Assembly: GCF_000720115.1 (NCBI RefSeq)
Contig: NZ_JOIR01000001.1
Coordinates: 124,001-188,000, forward strand
Length of the DNA stretch: 64,000 bases
Direction of reading: 5' to 3'
Source: Streptomyces sp. NRRL F-2580
GTDB lineage: Bacteria > Actinomycetota > Actinomycetes > Streptomycetales > Streptomycetaceae
The notes beneath the pieces are model-generated. The model was not told the DNA's origin, ran no database searches, and worked only from the letters and a program-made list of their open reading frames with translations. Of this stretch, positions 9,994 through 23,705 are shown piece by piece (the stretch's first letter is position 1; each line of letters opens with the position of its first letter). The position numbers and the translations under genes were made by a program.

Positions 9994-10560
9994 GTGGCTT
10001 CCACGAACGACCTCAAGAACGGCATGGTGCTGAAGCTCGACGGGGGCCAGCTCTGGTCCGTCGTCGAGTTCCAGCACGTCAAGCCCGGCAAGGGCCCGGC
10101 CTTCGTGCGCACCAAGCTCAAGAACGTGCTCTCGGGCAAGGTCGTCGACAAGACCTTCAACGCCGGCGTCAAGGTCGACACCGCCACCATCGACCGCCGC
10201 GACATGCAGTTCTCGTACATGGACGGCGACTACTTCGTCTTCATGGACATGGACACCTACGACCAGCTCATGGTCGACCGCAAGGCCGTCGGCGACGCCG
10301 CCAACTTCCTGATCGAGGGCTTCACCGCCTCCGTGGCCCAGCACGAGGGCGAGGTGCTCTACGTCGAGCTCCCGGCCGCGGTCGAGCTCAAGATCCAGCA
10401 CACGGACCCGGGCGTCCAGGGCGACCGCTCCACCGGCGGCACCAAGCCCGCCACGCTGGAGACCGGCTACGAGATCCAGGTCCCGCTCTTCATCACCACC
10501 GGCGAGACGGTCAAGGTCGACACCCGCACCAGCGACTACCTCGGCCGGAAGAGCAACTAA
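9994..10560 (+). CDS. efp: Elongation factor P
   Basis: The 188-residue protein rescues ribosomes stalled at polyproline. It has the KOW-like N-domain with the tip loop [10 protein letters not shown] (K33 at the position modified in other bacteria), the middle OB fold ([17 protein letters not shown]) and the C-terminal OB domain ending [12 protein letters not shown]. The start is a GTG; AGGAG lies 12-16 bases upstream. No epmA/epmB-like modification genes are present in the window. nusB begins three bases after the stop, so they form one operon. The proline-rich MltG tail is a likely client. Confidence 0.95.
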   Translation: MASTNDLKNGMVLKLDGGQLWSVVEFQHVKPGKGPAFVRTKLKNVLSGKVVDKTFNAGVKVDTATIDRRDMQFSYMDGDYFVFMDMDTYDQLMVDRKAVGDAANFLIEGFTASVAQHEGEVLYVELPAAVELKIQHTDPGVQGDRSTGGTKPATLETGYEIQVPLFITTGETVKVDTRTSDYLGRKSN

Positions 10561-10563
10561 CCC

Positions 10564-10992
10564 GTGGCTGCTCGGAGCAATGCGCGCAAGCGCGCCTTCC
10601 AGATCCTTTTCGAGGCCGACCAGCGCGGGGTGCCCGTTCGCGAGGTCCTCGCGGACTGGATCCGCCACTCGCGGTCGGACGACCGTCAGCCGCCGGTCAG
10701 CGCCTTCACGATGGATCTCGTCGAGGGGTACGCCGACAAGGTGAACCGCATCGACGACCTGATCGTCACCTACGCCGTGGACTGGGAGCTCGACCGCATG
10801 CCGGTCGTGGACCGGAACATCGTGCGGCTCGGTGCCTACGAGCTGATCTGGGTGGACGACACCCCGGATGCCGTGGCCATCGACGAGGCCGTCCAGCTGG
10901 CCAAGGAGTTCTCGACGGACGAGTCCCCCTCGTTCGTGAACGGGCTGCTGGCCCGGTTCAAGGACCTGAAGCCGAGCCTGCGCCGCGAGTAG
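10564..10992 (+). CDS. nusB: Transcription antitermination factor NusB
   Basis: The 142-residue all-helical protein joins NusE(S10) and boxA RNA in rRNA antitermination. It shows the N-terminal RKRAFQILFEADQRG with the RNA-binding Arg residues and the C-terminal DTPDAVAIDEAVQLAKEFS and SFVNGLLARF blocks typical of NusB. It starts with GTG, three bases after efp, and is followed by a strong intrinsic terminator. Confidence 0.94.
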   Translation: MAARSNARKRAFQILFEADQRGVPVREVLADWIRHSRSDDRQPPVSAFTMDLVEGYADKVNRIDDLIVTYAVDWELDRMPVVDRNIVRLGAYELIWVDDTPDAVAIDEAVQLAKEFSTDESPSFVNGLLARFKDLKPSLRRE

Positions 10993-11011
10993 CCTCCGGC
11001 GGTTCGGCACA

Positions 11012-11053
11012 GCGGAGGGGCCGCAGCGCACGCGCTGCGGCCCCTCCGCTTTT
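11012..11053 (+). terminator. Intrinsic terminator after efp-nusB
   Basis: A perfect 17-base-pair stem (GCGGAGGGGCCGCAGCG at 11012-11028 with its complement at 11033-11049) with a four-base loop is followed by TTTT. It ends the efp-nusB transcript. Confidence 0.92.
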
Positions 11054-11094
11054 CCGGAACAAGGAAAACCGGCGCCGGAACAACGAAAACCGGC

Positions 11095-11095
<1 letters not shown>
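11054..11095. repeat. Tandem 21-base repeat next to the homopolymer tract
   Basis: Two copies of a 21-base unit that differ by one base (CCGGAACAAGGAAAACCGGCG, then CCGGAACAACGAAAACCGGC with one more G) lie between the nusB terminator and the poly-G run. Each copy begins and ends with CCGG, so each can fold into a small hairpin. Confidence 0.9.
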
Positions 11096-11151
<56 letters not shown>

Positions 11152-11176
11152 TTTCTGCTGGTCCTGGAACCGGGGA

Positions 11177-11677
11177 CTACATGTCCTCGTGCGCCACCGC
11201 GCGGCGCGCGTCCGCGTCCAGCACGCCCCAGCTGATCAGCTGTTCGGTCAGGACCGAGGGGGACTGGTCGTAGATGACGGCCAGGGTGCGCAGGTCGTCC
11301 TGGCGGATCGACAGCACCTTGCCGTTGTAGTCGCCGCGCTGGCTCTGGATCGTGGCCGCGTAACGCTGCAGCGGGCCGGCCTTCTCGGCGGGAACGCCCG
11401 CCAGGCGCTCCAGGTCGAGACGCAGCTTCGGCGGCGGCTCGGCCGCTCCGCCGGGAGTCGTGCCCGGCAGCAGTTCCTGCACCGGAACCCCGTAGAAGTC
11501 GGCCAGCTCGGCAAGACGCTGGACGGTCACGGCGCGGTCCCCGCGCTCGTAGGACCCGACCACCACGGCCTTCCACCGGCCCTGGGACTTCTCCTCGACA
11601 CCATGGAGGGAAAGGCCCTGCTGGGTGCGGATGGCGCGGAGCTTGGCCCCGAGCTGTTTGGCGTATTCGCTGGACAT
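11177..11677 (-). CDS. bldD: Developmental master repressor BldD
   Basis: The 166-residue protein has an N-terminal XRE-type helix-turn-helix (about residues 8-65) and a C-domain with the cyclic-di-GMP signature RGD-x8-RQDD; here R114-G115-D116 and R125-Q126-D127-D128, exactly as in characterised BldD. Tetrameric c-di-GMP holds the dimer that represses sporulation genes during vegetative growth. I chose the ATG giving MSSEYAKQLGAKL, the usual N-terminus; the frame continues 17 codons upstream without similarity. It is convergent with nusB and divergent from pyrR. Autoregulation is known for the family. Confidence 0.97.
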   Translation of the reverse strand: MSSEYAKQLGAKLRAIRTQQGLSLHGVEEKSQGRWKAVVVGSYERGDRAVTVQRLAELADFYGVPVQELLPGTTPGGAAEPPPKLRLDLERLAGVPAEKAGPLQRYAATIQSQRGDYNGKVLSIRQDDLRTLAVIYDQSPSVLTEQLISWGVLDADARRAVAHEDM

Positions 11678-11686
11678 AACGCTCCC

Positions 11687-11728
11687 GGACGCTGTGACGC
11701 TGTGACGACATGGACGCTGTGACGACAT
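11687..11728. repeat. GACGCTGTGACG direct repeats in the bldD 5' region
   Basis: Two adjacent 16-base copies of GACGCTGTGACGACAT (11696-11711 and 11713-11728), preceded by a third partial copy GGACGCTGTGACG (11687-11699). They lie just upstream of the bldD start on the transcribed side, in the likely leader or promoter. They do not fit the published BldD box, so their role is open. Confidence 0.85.
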
Positions 11729-11751
11729 TGACCACGTGCGGCTCCGCCGCG

Positions 11752-11786
11752 CGGCTGGTAACTCACTGTGAGGTTACGCAGCGTTA
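11752..11786. promoter_or_regulatory. Candidate BldD-type operator region between bldD and pyrR
   Basis: The sequence contains TAACTCACTGTGAGGTTA, an imperfect palindrome close to the BldD box pattern (TnACnC-n5-GnGTnA) but with one extra base in the spacer, followed by GTTACGCAGCGTTAC. It lies in the 289-base gap shared by bldD and pyrR, where BldD autoregulation would be expected. This is an inference from pattern only. Confidence 0.4.
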
Positions 11787-11928
11787 CTTGGATGCGTCAA
11801 GCCGAATGGTCTTCGCCGCCCCCTCACGAGGGGCCCCAGCAGCCTCGTGGGAGCCCCTGCGTCCCAGGCCGGTGCCCGACGACCGGCCGCACCCTGGTAC
11901 CGTGGGACGCGTACATCAGACGTCCTTT

Positions 11929-12542
<614 letters not shown>

Positions 12543-12655
12543 CCCTTACGGAGTGACGGGCCCCGAGAAGGGTCCGTGCCGAAGCCTGCCCTGCCCGCCC
12601 GCACCTCTGCCCGTCAGTCCGCCTGCCTGCCCTCCCGACCTACGGAGCCATCCAG

Positions 12656-13648
12656 ATGAAGCGCCACCTCATCTCGGCCGCCGACCTCACGCGCGACGAC
12701 GCCGTCCTGATCCTCGACACCGCCGAGGAGATGGCCCGCGTCGCGGACCGGCCGATCAAGAAGCTGCCCACCCTGCGCGGCCTCACGGTCGTCAACCTCT
12801 TCTTCGAGGACTCGACCCGCACCCGGATCTCCTTCGAAGCGGCCGCCAAGCGGCTCTCCGCCGACGTCATCAACTTCTCCGCCAAGGGTTCCTCCGTTTC
12901 CAAGGGCGAATCCCTGAAGGACACCGCGCTGACCCTGGAGGCCATGGGCGCCGACGCGGTCGTCATCCGCCACCACGCCTCCGGCGCGCCCTACCGGCTC
13001 GCGACCTCCGGCTGGATCGACTCCGCCGTGGTCAACGCCGGCGACGGCACCCACGAGCACCCCACCCAGGCCCTGCTGGACGCCTTCACCATGCGCCGCC
13101 GCCTGGTCGGCCGCGACGCCGGCCTCGGCAAGGACCTGAACGGCCGCCGGATCACCATCGTCGGCGACATCCTGCACAGCCGCGTGGCCCGCTCCAACGT
13201 CCACCTGCTGCACACCCTCGGCGCCGAGGTCACCCTGGTGGCCCCGCCCACGCTCGTCCCGATCGGCGTCGAGAGCTGGCCGTGCGAGGTCTCGTACAGC
13301 CTCGACGACGTGCTGCCGAAGTCCGACGCGGTCATGATGCTGCGTGTGCAGCGCGAACGCATGAACGCCGCCTTCTTCCCGACCGAGCGCGAGTACTCCC
13401 GCCGGTACGGGCTCGACGGCGACCGCATGGCGAAGATGCCCGAACACGCCATCGTGATGCACCCCGGCCCGATGAACCGCGGCATGGAGATCACCGCCCA
13501 GGTCGCCGACTCCGACCGCTGCACGGCCGTCGAGCAGGTCGCCAACGGCGTCTCCACCCGGATGGCCGTCCTGTACCTGCTGCTCGGAGGCTCCGAGCCC
13601 GCCGTCACCACCACCCCCGCCGCCGCGCGCACCGAGGAGAGCAAGTAA
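12656..13648 (+). CDS. pyrB: Aspartate carbamoyltransferase catalytic subunit
   Basis: The 330-residue enzyme condenses carbamoyl phosphate with aspartate. The carbamoyl-phosphate motif [13 protein letters not shown], the [12 protein letters not shown] block and the [11 protein letters not shown] end are all present. No regulatory pyrI gene is adjacent, as usual in actinobacteria; in some relatives the enzyme works in a complex with dihydroorotase, and pyrC follows after two bases. It starts with ATG after TACGGAG. Confidence 0.95.
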   Translation: MKRHLISAADLTRDDAVLILDTAEEMARVADRPIKKLPTLRGLTVVNLFFEDSTRTRISFEAAAKRLSADVINFSAKGSSVSKGESLKDTALTLEAMGADAVVIRHHASGAPYRLATSGWIDSAVVNAGDGTHEHPTQALLDAFTMRRRLVGRDAGLGKDLNGRRITIVGDILHSRVARSNVHLLHTLGAEVTLVAPPTLVPIGVESWPCEVSYSLDDVLPKSDAVMMLRVQRERMNAAFFPTEREYSRRYGLDGDRMAKMPEHAIVMHPGPMNRGMEITAQVADSDRCTAVEQVANGVSTRMAVLYLLLGGSEPAVTTTPAAARTEESK

Positions 13649-13650
13649 CC

Positions 13651-14937
13651 ATGAGCAAGATCCTTATCCGTGGCGCGAAGGTACTCGGCGGCGAAGCGCA
13701 GGACGTCCTGATCGACGGCGAGACCATCGCCGAGGTCGGCCAGGACCTGTCCGCCGAGGGTGCCCAGGTCATCGAGGCCGGGGGCCAGGTCCTCCTCCCG
13801 GGCCTCGTCGACCTGCACACCCACCTGCGCGAGCCCGGCCGCGAGGACTCCGAGACCGTCCTCACCGGCACCCGCGCCGCCGCCTCCGGCGGCTACACCG
13901 CCGTGTTCGCCATGGCGAACACCTTCCCGGTCGCCGACACCGCCGGCGTCGTCGAGCAGGTCTGGCGCCTGGGCAAGGAGTCCGGCTACTGCGACGTGCA
14001 GCCCATCGGCGCCGTCACCGTCGGCCTGGAGGGCAAGCAGCTCTCCGAGCTGGGTGCCATGCACGACTCCGCCGCGCGCGTCACCGTCTTCTCCGACGAC
14101 GGCAAGTGCGTGGACGACGCCGTGATCATGCGCCGCGCCCTGGAGTACGTGAAGGCCTTCGGCGGCGTCGTCGCCCAGCACGCCCAGGAGCCCCGCCTCA
14201 CCGAGGGCGCCCAGATGAACGAGGGCGTCGTCTCCGCCGAGCTCGGTCTGGGCGGCTGGCCGGCCGTCGCCGAGGAGTCGATCATCGCCCGCGACGTCCT
14301 CCTCGCCGAGCACGTCGGCTCCCGCGTCCACATCTGCCACCTCTCCACCGCCGGCTCCGTCGAGATCGTCCGCTGGGCCAAGTCCCGCGGCATCGACGTC
14401 ACCGCCGAGGTCACCCCGCACCACCTCCTCCTCACCGAGGAGCTCGTGCGCTCGTACAACGCGGTCTACAAGGTCAACCCGCCGCTGCGCACCGAGCGCG
14501 ACGTGCTGGCCCTGCGTGAGGCGCTCGCCGACGGCACGATCGACATCGTCGCCACCGACCACGCCCCGCACCCGCACGAGGACAAGGACTGCGAGTGGGC
14601 CGCCGCCGCCATGGGCATGGTCGGCCTGGAGACCGCGCTCTCCGTCGTCCAGCAGACGATGGTGGAGACCGGACTGCTCGACTGGGCGGGCGTCGCCGAG
14701 CGGATGTCCTTCGCCCCGGCGCGCATCGGCAGCCTGGAGAACCACGGCCGACCCGTCTCGGCAGGTGAACCCGCGAACCTGACCTTGGTCGATACCTCGT
14801 ACCGTGGTGTCGTGGACCCCGCACACTTCGCCTCCCGCAGCCGCAACACGCCTTACGAGGGCCGTGAGCTGCCGGGGCGCGTCACTCACACCTTCCTGCG
14901 GGGCCGGGCAACGGTCGTGGACGGGAAACTGGCGTGA
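13651..14937 (+). CDS. pyrC: Dihydroorotase (class I)
   Basis: The 428-residue metal hydrolase closes carbamoyl aspartate to dihydroorotate. It has the metal motif [15 protein letters not shown], later His ligands in [10 protein letters not shown] and HICHLSTAG, the substrate motif [11 protein letters not shown] and the catalytic Asp in [14 protein letters not shown]. Its stop overlaps the GTG of the following membrane-protein gene. Confidence 0.95.
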   Translation: MSKILIRGAKVLGGEAQDVLIDGETIAEVGQDLSAEGAQVIEAGGQVLLPGLVDLHTHLREPGREDSETVLTGTRAAASGGYTAVFAMANTFPVADTAGVVEQVWRLGKESGYCDVQPIGAVTVGLEGKQLSELGAMHDSAARVTVFSDDGKCVDDAVIMRRALEYVKAFGGVVAQHAQEPRLTEGAQMNEGVVSAELGLGGWPAVAEESIIARDVLLAEHVGSRVHICHLSTAGSVEIVRWAKSRGIDVTAEVTPHHLLLTEELVRSYNAVYKVNPPLRTERDVLALREALADGTIDIVATDHAPHPHEDKDCEWAAAAMGMVGLETALSVVQQTMVETGLLDWAGVAERMSFAPARIGSLENHGRPVSAGEPANLTLVDTSYRGVVDPAHFASRSRNTPYEGRELPGRVTHTFLRGRATVVDGKLA

Positions 14938-15515
14938 CACCTGCAGTAATCCAACTGGCCGCCGAGGCCTCGACGCGACAGTCGGCGGAGGTGACCAGCT
15001 TCGGCGCCCGCATCGCGTGGGTGATCGGCCTGGTCGTGTTCGTCGCGTTCGTGTACTGGCTGATGCGGCAGGGCTGGAAATGGCGCGGCGCTCTGCAGAA
15101 CGACCTGCCGGAGCTGCCCGCCGCCCCCGACGGACTCCCCGAGCACCGGCTGGCCCTGACCGGCCGGTACCACGGGTCCACCACCGCCGGGCAGTGGCTC
15201 GACCGGATCGTCGCCCACGGTCTGGGCCTGCGCAGCCGGGTCGAGCTCACGCTCACCGACGCGGGCCTCGACGTGGTCCGGCCGGGGGCGAACGACTTCT
15301 TCGTACCGGCCGCGCAGCTGCGCGGCGCCCGCCTCGACAAGGGAATCGCGGGCAAGGTACTCACCGAGGGCGGTCTGCTCGTCGTCACCTGGGCGCACGG
15401 CGACAAGCTGATCGACTCCGGATTCCGCTCCGACCGTGCGGCCGAACACGCCGCCTGGGTCGAAGCGATCAACCTCATGAACCAATCCATCACGACGGAA
15501 GGCGCCGAACGATGA
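14934..15515 (+). CDS. PH-like domain membrane protein of the pyr operon
   Basis: The 193-residue protein has one membrane helix at about 26-46 ([18 protein letters not shown]) and a cytoplasmic domain predicted to be PH-like, with [22 protein letters not shown] and a final amphipathic helix ([16 protein letters not shown]). A gene of this type stands between pyrC and carA across actinobacteria, including mycobacteria, yet its function is unknown. It is coupled on both sides (GTGA with pyrC, ATGA with carA), so a link to pyrimidine synthesis at the membrane is plausible but unproven. Confidence 0.8.
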   Translation: MTPAVIQLAAEASTRQSAEVTSFGARIAWVIGLVVFVAFVYWLMRQGWKWRGALQNDLPELPAAPDGLPEHRLALTGRYHGSTTAGQWLDRIVAHGLGLRSRVELTLTDAGLDVVRPGANDFFVPAAQLRGARLDKGIAGKVLTEGGLLVVTWAHGDKLIDSGFRSDRAAEHAAWVEAINLMNQSITTEGAER

Positions 15516-16652
15516 CGACCTCCACCAGGGGAGCAGCCAAAGCTCCCGCCGTACTCGTCCTGGAGGACGGTCGGATCTTCCGCGGCCGTGCCTACGGCGC
15601 TGTGGGGGAGACCTTCGGCGAGGCCGTGTTCTCCACCGGCATGACCGGATACCAGGAGACCCTCACCGACCCGTCGTACCACCGGCAGGTCGTCGTGATG
15701 ACCGCCCCGCACGTGGGCAACACCGGCGTCAACGACGAGGACCCCGAGTCCTCCCGCATCTGGGTGGCCGGCTACGTCGTCCGCGACCCCGCCCGCGTCC
15801 CTTCCAACTGGCGCTCGCAGCGCTCGCTGGACGAGGAGCTCGTCAAGCAGGGCGTCGTCGGGATCTCCGGCATCGACACCCGCGCCCTGACCCGCCACCT
15901 GCGCGAGCGCGGCGCCATGCGCGTCGGCATCTTCTCCGGCGACGCCTGGACGGGCATCCGCGACGAGGCCCTGCTGGCCAAGGTCCAGTCCCAGCCGCAG
16001 ATGAAGGGCGCGAACCTCTCCGCCGAGGTCGCCACCAAGGAGGCGTACGTCGTCCCCGCGATCGGCGAGAAGAAGTTCACCGTCGCCGCCGTCGACCTCG
16101 GCATCAAGGGCATGACCCCGCACCGGATGGCCGAGCGCGGCATCGAGGTGCACGTGCTGCCCGCCACCGCCACCGTCGAGGACGTGTACGCGGTCGACCC
16201 GGACGGCGTGTTCTTCTCCAACGGCCCGGGCGACCCGGCCACCGCCGACGGCCCCGTCGCCGTCATGCAGGGCGTGCTGGAGCGCAAGACGCCGCTCTTC
16301 GGCATCTGCTTCGGCAACCAGATCCTGGGCCGCGCGCTCGGCTTCGGCACCTACAAGCTGAAGTACGGCCACCGCGGCATCAACCAGCCGGTGCAGGACC
16401 GCACCACCGGCAAGGTCGAGGTCACCGCGCACAACCACGGCTTCGCCGTTGACGCGCCCCTCGACAAGGTCTCGGAGACCGCCTACGGCCGCGCCGAGGT
16501 CTCCCACGTCTGCCTGAACGACCAGGTCGTCGAAGGCCTCCAGCTGCTCGACCAGCCGGCCTTCTCCGTCCAGTACCACCCCGAAGCTGCCGCCGGCCCG
16601 CACGACGCCGCGTACCTCTTCGACCGTTTCGTATCCCTGATGGAGGCCGAGC

Positions 16653-16660
<8 letters not shown>
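15512..16660 (+). CDS. carA: Carbamoyl-phosphate synthase small (glutaminase) subunit
   Basis: The 382-residue subunit hydrolyses glutamine and channels ammonia to CarB. The N-domain starts with [17 protein letters not shown] and has [17 protein letters not shown]; the class I amidotransferase domain has the nucleophile C266 in [14 protein letters not shown] and the His-Glu pair in [15 protein letters not shown]. The ATG overlaps the stop of the preceding gene and its end overlaps carB by eight bases. Supplies both pyrimidine and arginine synthesis. Confidence 0.95.
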
Positions 16661-19961
<3,301 letters not shown>

Positions 19962-19988
19962 GCAGCCCGTACAGCCCGGAAACGGGAG

Positions 19989-20023
19989 GGGGGACACCGG
20001 TTTCACGACGGGTGTCCCCCTTT
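19989..20023 (+). terminator. Hairpin after carB
   Basis: A 10-base-pair stem (GGGGGACACC with GGTGTCCCCC) and 12-base loop is followed by TTT. pyrD begins 29 bases later on the same strand, so this may attenuate rather than stop the transcript. Confidence 0.7.
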
Positions 20024-20051
20024 CCATGAGCGCAGAGGGATCCTCTCGACG

Positions 20052-21161
20052 ATGTACGAACTCTTCTTCAACCTGGTCTTCAAGCGGATGGACCCGGAGA
20101 AGGCCCACTACACGGCCTTCCGCTGGATCCGCCTCGCCGCCCGCACCCCCGTGCTGCGCACCTTCGTCGCGGCCTACCTCGCCCCCCGCCACAAGGAGCT
20201 CCGCACCGAGGCCCTCGGCCTGCGCATGCACGGCCCCTTCGGCCTCGCGGCCGGCTTCGACAAGAACGCCGTGGCCATCGACGGCATGTCGATGCTCGGC
20301 TTCGACCACGTCGAGATCGGCACGGTCACGGCCGAGCCGCAGCCCGGCAACCCCAAGAAGCGGCTGTTCCGCCTCGTGCCGGACCGCGCGCTGATCAACC
20401 GGATGGGCTTCAACAACGAGGGCTCCGCGGCCGTCGCGGACCGCCTGGCGGCCCGCCGGCCCGTCTTCAGGACGGTCGTCGGCGTCAACATCGGCAAGAC
20501 GAAGGTCGTGCCGGAGGAGGAGGCGGTGGCGGACTACGTCGCCTCCACCGAGCGGCTCGCCCGCCACGCCGACTACCTCGTCGTGAACGTCTCCTCGCCG
20601 AACACCCCGGGCCTGCGCAACCTCCAGGCCACCGAGTCGCTGCGCCCGCTGCTCACGGCCGTACGGGAGGCCGCGGACCGCACCGTGACCGACCGCCGGG
20701 TCCCGTTGCTGGTCAAGATCGCCCCCGACCTGGCCGACGAGGACGTCGACGCGGTCGCCGACCTGGCCCTGGAGCTGGGCCTCGACGGCATCATCGCGAC
20801 GAACACCACCATCGCGCGGGAGGGCCTCGGTCTGAAGTCCTCCCCGTCCCTCGTGAAGGAGACGGGCGGACTGTCCGGCGCCCCGGTCAAGGAGCGCTCG
20901 CTGGAGGTCCTGCGCCGCCTGTACGCCCGCGTGGGGGACCGGCTGGTCCTGGTCGGGGTCGGCGGCATCGAGAACGCCGAGGACGCCTGGCAGCGGATCC
21001 TGGCCGGGGCCACGCTGATCCAGGGCTACAGCGCCTTCATCTACGAGGGCCCCTGCTACGCCCGCGCCATCCACAAGGGCCTGGCCGCGCGCCTGGCCCT
21101 CAGCCCGTACGCGACGCTCGCCGAAGCGGTGGGCGCCGAGACCCGAAAGGCCGCGAAGTGA
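20052..21161 (+). CDS. pyrD: Dihydroorotate dehydrogenase (quinone), class 2
   Basis: The 369-residue enzyme oxidises dihydroorotate to orotate and passes electrons to the quinone pool. The N-terminal amphipathic segment [20 protein letters not shown] is the membrane-binding extension that defines class 2. FMN and substrate motifs include [38 protein letters not shown] and [14 protein letters not shown]. pyrF starts at its stop codon. Confidence 0.95.
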   Translation: MYELFFNLVFKRMDPEKAHYTAFRWIRLAARTPVLRTFVAAYLAPRHKELRTEALGLRMHGPFGLAAGFDKNAVAIDGMSMLGFDHVEIGTVTAEPQPGNPKKRLFRLVPDRALINRMGFNNEGSAAVADRLAARRPVFRTVVGVNIGKTKVVPEEEAVADYVASTERLARHADYLVVNVSSPNTPGLRNLQATESLRPLLTAVREAADRTVTDRRVPLLVKIAPDLADEDVDAVADLALELGLDGIIATNTTIAREGLGLKSSPSLVKETGGLSGAPVKERSLEVLRRLYARVGDRLVLVGVGGIENAEDAWQRILAGATLIQGYSAFIYEGPCYARAIHKGLAARLALSPYATLAEAVGAETRKAAK

Positions 21162-22000
21162 GCCCTGTGACCCCGTTCGGCACCCGCCTGCGCCAGGCGA
21201 TGGACACCCGCGGCCCGCTGTGCGTGGGCATCGACCCGCACGCCGAGCTGCTGGCCCAGTGGGGCCTGTCCGACGACATCGCGGGCCTGGAGCGGTTCTC
21301 CCGCACCGTCGTGGAGGCGCTCGCGGAGTCGGTGGCGGTCTTCAAGCCTCAGGCGGCCTTCTTCGAGCGGTTCGGCTCGAAGGGCGTGGCCGTCCTGGAG
21401 CGGACCGTCGCGGACGCCCGGGCGGCCGGGACCCTGGTCGTGATGGACGCCAAGCGGGGCGACATCGGCTCGACCATGGCCGCGTACGCCTCGGCCTTCC
21501 TGGACCCGGCCTCGCCGCTGTTCTCGGACGCGCTGACGGTCTCCCCCTACCTGGGCTACGGCTCCCTGAAGCCCGCGGTGGAACTGGCCCGCGCCTCGGG
21601 CGCCGGCCTGTTCGTGCTCGCCCTGACCTCGAACCCGGAGGGCGCGGAGGTCCAGCGGGCGGTCCGGGAGGACGGCCGGACCATCGGCGCGACGATGCTG
21701 GCGCACCTGGCGGCGGAGAACGCGGACGCCTCCCCGATGGGGTCCTTCGGCGCGGTGGTCGGTGCCACGCTCGGCGACCTGTCCTCCTTCGACCTGGACA
21801 TCAACGGGCCGTTGCTGGCCCCCGGCATCGGCGCGCAGGGGGCGACGGCGGCGGACCTTCCGGCGGTGTTCGGCAAGGCCGTGCGCAACGTCGTCCCGAA
21901 CGTGTCGCGGGGCGTCCTGAAGCACGGTCCGGACGTCACGGCGCTGCGCGACTCGGCGCGCCGGTTCGCCGACGAGATCGGCGAGGCCGTTTCCGCGTAA
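21158..22000 (+). CDS. pyrF: Orotidine 5'-phosphate decarboxylase (type 2)
   Basis: The 280-residue enzyme makes UMP from OMP. It has the catalytic VVMDAKRGDIGST (Asp-Lys-Asp array), GIDPHAELLAQWGL near the N-terminus, and TVSPYLGYGSLKPAVELA, all typical of the longer actinobacterial type 2 PyrF. The GTG start overlaps the pyrD stop. A strong terminator follows, closing the pyr cluster; pyrE is not in the window. Confidence 0.95.
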   Translation: MSPVTPFGTRLRQAMDTRGPLCVGIDPHAELLAQWGLSDDIAGLERFSRTVVEALAESVAVFKPQAAFFERFGSKGVAVLERTVADARAAGTLVVMDAKRGDIGSTMAAYASAFLDPASPLFSDALTVSPYLGYGSLKPAVELARASGAGLFVLALTSNPEGAEVQRAVREDGRTIGATMLAHLAAENADASPMGSFGAVVGATLGDLSSFDLDINGPLLAPGIGAQGATAADLPAVFGKAVRNVVPNVSRGVLKHGPDVTALRDSARRFADEIGEAVSA

Positions 22001-22013
22001 TCGTCCGCCCGTG

Positions 22014-22052
22014 GAGGCCGCCCGCGTCCCTCGCGGCGCGGCCTCTCGCGCT
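22014..22052 (+). terminator. Intrinsic terminator after pyrF
   Basis: Stem GAGGCCGC-CCGCG / CGCGG-GCGGCCTC (13 pairs, one bulged C) with loop TCCCT, followed by TCGCGCTTCTT. It separates the pyr operon from mihF. Confidence 0.8.
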
Positions 22053-22079
22053 TCTTGGCGAAACCCGAACGCTCTTCAT

Positions 22080-22105
22080 CGGACAAAACAGAGGTATTTT
22101 GTCCG
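22080..22105. promoter_or_regulatory. Perfect 9-base inverted repeat CGGACAAAA-N8-TTTTGTCCG
   Basis: The arms CGGACAAAA (22080-22088) and TTTTGTCCG (22097-22105) flank CAGAGGTA. The A/T-rich inner arms and lack of a T tail make a protein operator or structured leader likelier than a terminator. It lies about 200 bases upstream of mihF. Confidence 0.6.
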
Positions 22106-22304
22106 TGATGTACGGTTCAGTGGAGGCTGACCAGGACTTTTCGTCCGTTCTCGCTGACTGGAGCGGTGTTGGCCGCTAGTCTCCGAGCAGAGTGAACGTG
22201 CAGCGAACGCGTTTCGATCGCTGTTCGGGAGCTCGCCAGGTGTGGTGCCTTCGGGCTGCCCACCGGTCCGTATCCGACAGTTCGACATCCGAGGTGACGT
22301 AGGC

Positions 22305-22628
22305 GTGGCTCTTCCGCCCCTTACCCCTGAACAGCGCGCAGCCGCGCTCGAAAAGGCCGCCGCGGCTCGCCGGGAGCGGGCCGAGGTCAAGAATCGACTC
22401 AAGCACTCCGGCGCCTCGCTCCAAGAGGTCATCAAGACGGGCCAGGAGAACGACGTCATCGGCAAGATGAAGGTCTCCGCCCTGCTGGAGTCGCTGCCTG
22501 GCGTGGGCAAGGTGCGCGCCAAGCAGATCATGGAGCGTCTCGGCATCTCCGAGTCCCGGCGTGTCCGAGGTCTCGGTTCCAACCAGATCGCCTCTCTGGA
22601 GCGCGAGTTCGGCAGCACCGGCGCCTGA
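22305..22628 (+). CDS. mihF: Actinobacterial integration host factor (mIHF/sIHF)
   Basis: The 107-residue basic protein is the actinobacterial nucleoid-associated factor, needed for normal chromosome compaction and phage integration in relatives. It starts [19 protein letters not shown] and contains the helix-two-turn-helix [19 protein letters not shown] with the lysine/arginine-rich DNA-binding surface. I chose the GTG at 22305 because it gives the conserved N-terminus; the frame extends 21 codons further upstream without similarity. gmk follows 61 bases later. Confidence 0.96.
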   Translation: MALPPLTPEQRAAALEKAAAARRERAEVKNRLKHSGASLQEVIKTGQENDVIGKMKVSALLESLPGVGKVRAKQIMERLGISESRRVRGLGSNQIASLEREFGSTGA

Positions 22629-22689
22629 GGCGTCGACTGAAGTTCTCCCGGCGTTCTCAGGCAGTCCCGAGAACCTGGATAATCGCTCT

Positions 22690-23253
22690 ATGGCAGCAGA
22701 GGTTCGTCCGCGGCTGACCGTGCTCTCCGGCCCCTCAGGGGTCGGCAAGAGCACGGTCGTCGCGCATATGCGCAAGGTTCACCCCGAGGTATGGCTCTCG
22801 GTGTCGGCCACCACCCGCAAGCCGCGGCCCGGTGAGCGACACGGAGTCCACTACTTCTTCGTCAATGACGACGAGTTCGACAAGCTGATCGCCAACGGCG
22901 AGCTGCTGGAGTGGGCCGAGTTCGCGGGCAACCGCTACGGCACACCGCGCGGCGCGGTACTGGAGCGCCTGGACAACGGCGAGCCGGTACTGCTGGAGAT
23001 CGATCTCCAGGGGGCACGGCTCGTCCGCGAGTCCATGTCCGACGCCCAGCTCGTCTTCCTGGCCCCGCCGAGCTGGGACGAACTGGTCCGCCGGCTCACC
23101 GGCCGCGGCACCGAATCGGCCGAGGTGATCGAGCGCCGGCTCGCCTCCGCCAAGATCGAGCTCGCTGCCGAGTCGGAGTTCGACACCACCCTGGTCAACA
23201 CCTCCGTCGAGGACGTGGCGCGTGAGCTGCTAGCCTTGATGGAAGTCGTCTGA
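22690..23253 (+). CDS. gmk: Guanylate kinase
   Basis: The 187-residue enzyme phosphorylates GMP to GDP. Walker A is GPSGVGKST (from residue 14) and the GMP-binding part reads [19 protein letters not shown] and [17 protein letters not shown]. The ATG at 22690 fits the start of the conserved fold; the in-frame extension of 43 codons upstream is out of family and overlaps mihF. There is no good Shine-Dalgarno, so leaderless initiation or coupling to mihF is possible. Confidence 0.93.
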   Translation: MAAEVRPRLTVLSGPSGVGKSTVVAHMRKVHPEVWLSVSATTRKPRPGERHGVHYFFVNDDEFDKLIANGELLEWAEFAGNRYGTPRGAVLERLDNGEPVLLEIDLQGARLVRESMSDAQLVFLAPPSWDELVRRLTGRGTESAEVIERRLASAKIELAAESEFDTTLVNTSVEDVARELLALMEVV

Positions 23254-23300
23254 TTCGTTGGTCGATTTTTCATGATCGAACGAATCGTGATCGATTCGAT
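23252..23300. promoter_or_regulatory. AT-rich inverted repeats between gmk and rpoZ
   Basis: GATTCGTT-GG-TCGAT (23252-23266) pairs with ATCGAACGAATC (23275-23286), leaving a GG bulge, and a second small palindrome (ATCGATTCGAT) follows. The pair starts inside the gmk stop codon. It is too AT-rich for a normal Streptomyces terminator and lies where the rpoZ promoter should be. Confidence 0.5.
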
Positions 23301-23328
23301 CTTTCCCACATTCTTCGGAAGGTAGAGC

Positions 23329-23601
23329 GTGTCCTCTTCCATCACTGCGCCCGAGGGCATCATCAACCCGCCGATCGACGAGCTGCTCGAGGCTACCGAC
23401 TCGAAGTACAGCCTCGTGATCTACGCGGCCAAGCGCGCGCGTCAGATCAACGCGTACTACTCGCAGCTCGGTGAGGGCCTGCTGGAGTACGTCGGCCCGC
23501 TGGTGGACACCCACGTCCACGAGAAGCCGCTTTCGATCGCGCTGCGCGAGATCAACGCGGGTCTGCTGACCTCCGAGGCCATCGAGGCCCCGGCCCAGTA
23601 A
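23329..23601 (+). CDS. rpoZ: RNA polymerase omega subunit
   Basis: The 90-residue subunit assists assembly of the beta' subunit. It has the family core [34 protein letters not shown] and ends with the short acidic/alanine tail usual in actinobacteria. It starts with GTG behind CGGAAGG. In S. coelicolor loss of omega affects development and antibiotic production. Confidence 0.95.
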   Translation: MSSSITAPEGIINPPIDELLEATDSKYSLVIYAAKRARQINAYYSQLGEGLLEYVGPLVDTHVHEKPLSIALREINAGLLTSEAIEAPAQ

Positions 23602-23618
23602 GGCGCGAGAAATCCTTT

Positions 23619-23657
23619 CACCACAGGCCCGGCAGAACATCTGCCGGGCCTGTGGTG
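23619..23657 (+). terminator. Strong hairpin after rpoZ
   Basis: A perfect 17-base-pair stem (CACCACAGGCCCGGCAG with its complement) and five-base loop AACAT, with only a short T-poor tail. It probably ends the gmk-rpoZ transcript. Confidence 0.85.
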
Positions 23658-23705
23658 TGTCATGGGGAGCGACGGTGAACGTGGACAAGGCTCGAAGGGG
23701 AGTGC

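Larger units (their letters stand above)
22001..22304. other. Intergenic region pyrF-mihF with terminator and palindrome
   Basis: About 300 bases without a convincing gene. They hold the pyrF terminator, then a perfect interrupted palindrome, then presumably the mihF promoter. A 23-codon frame (ATG at 22108, ending at TAG 22179) is possible, but I see no support for its translation. Confidence 0.7.
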
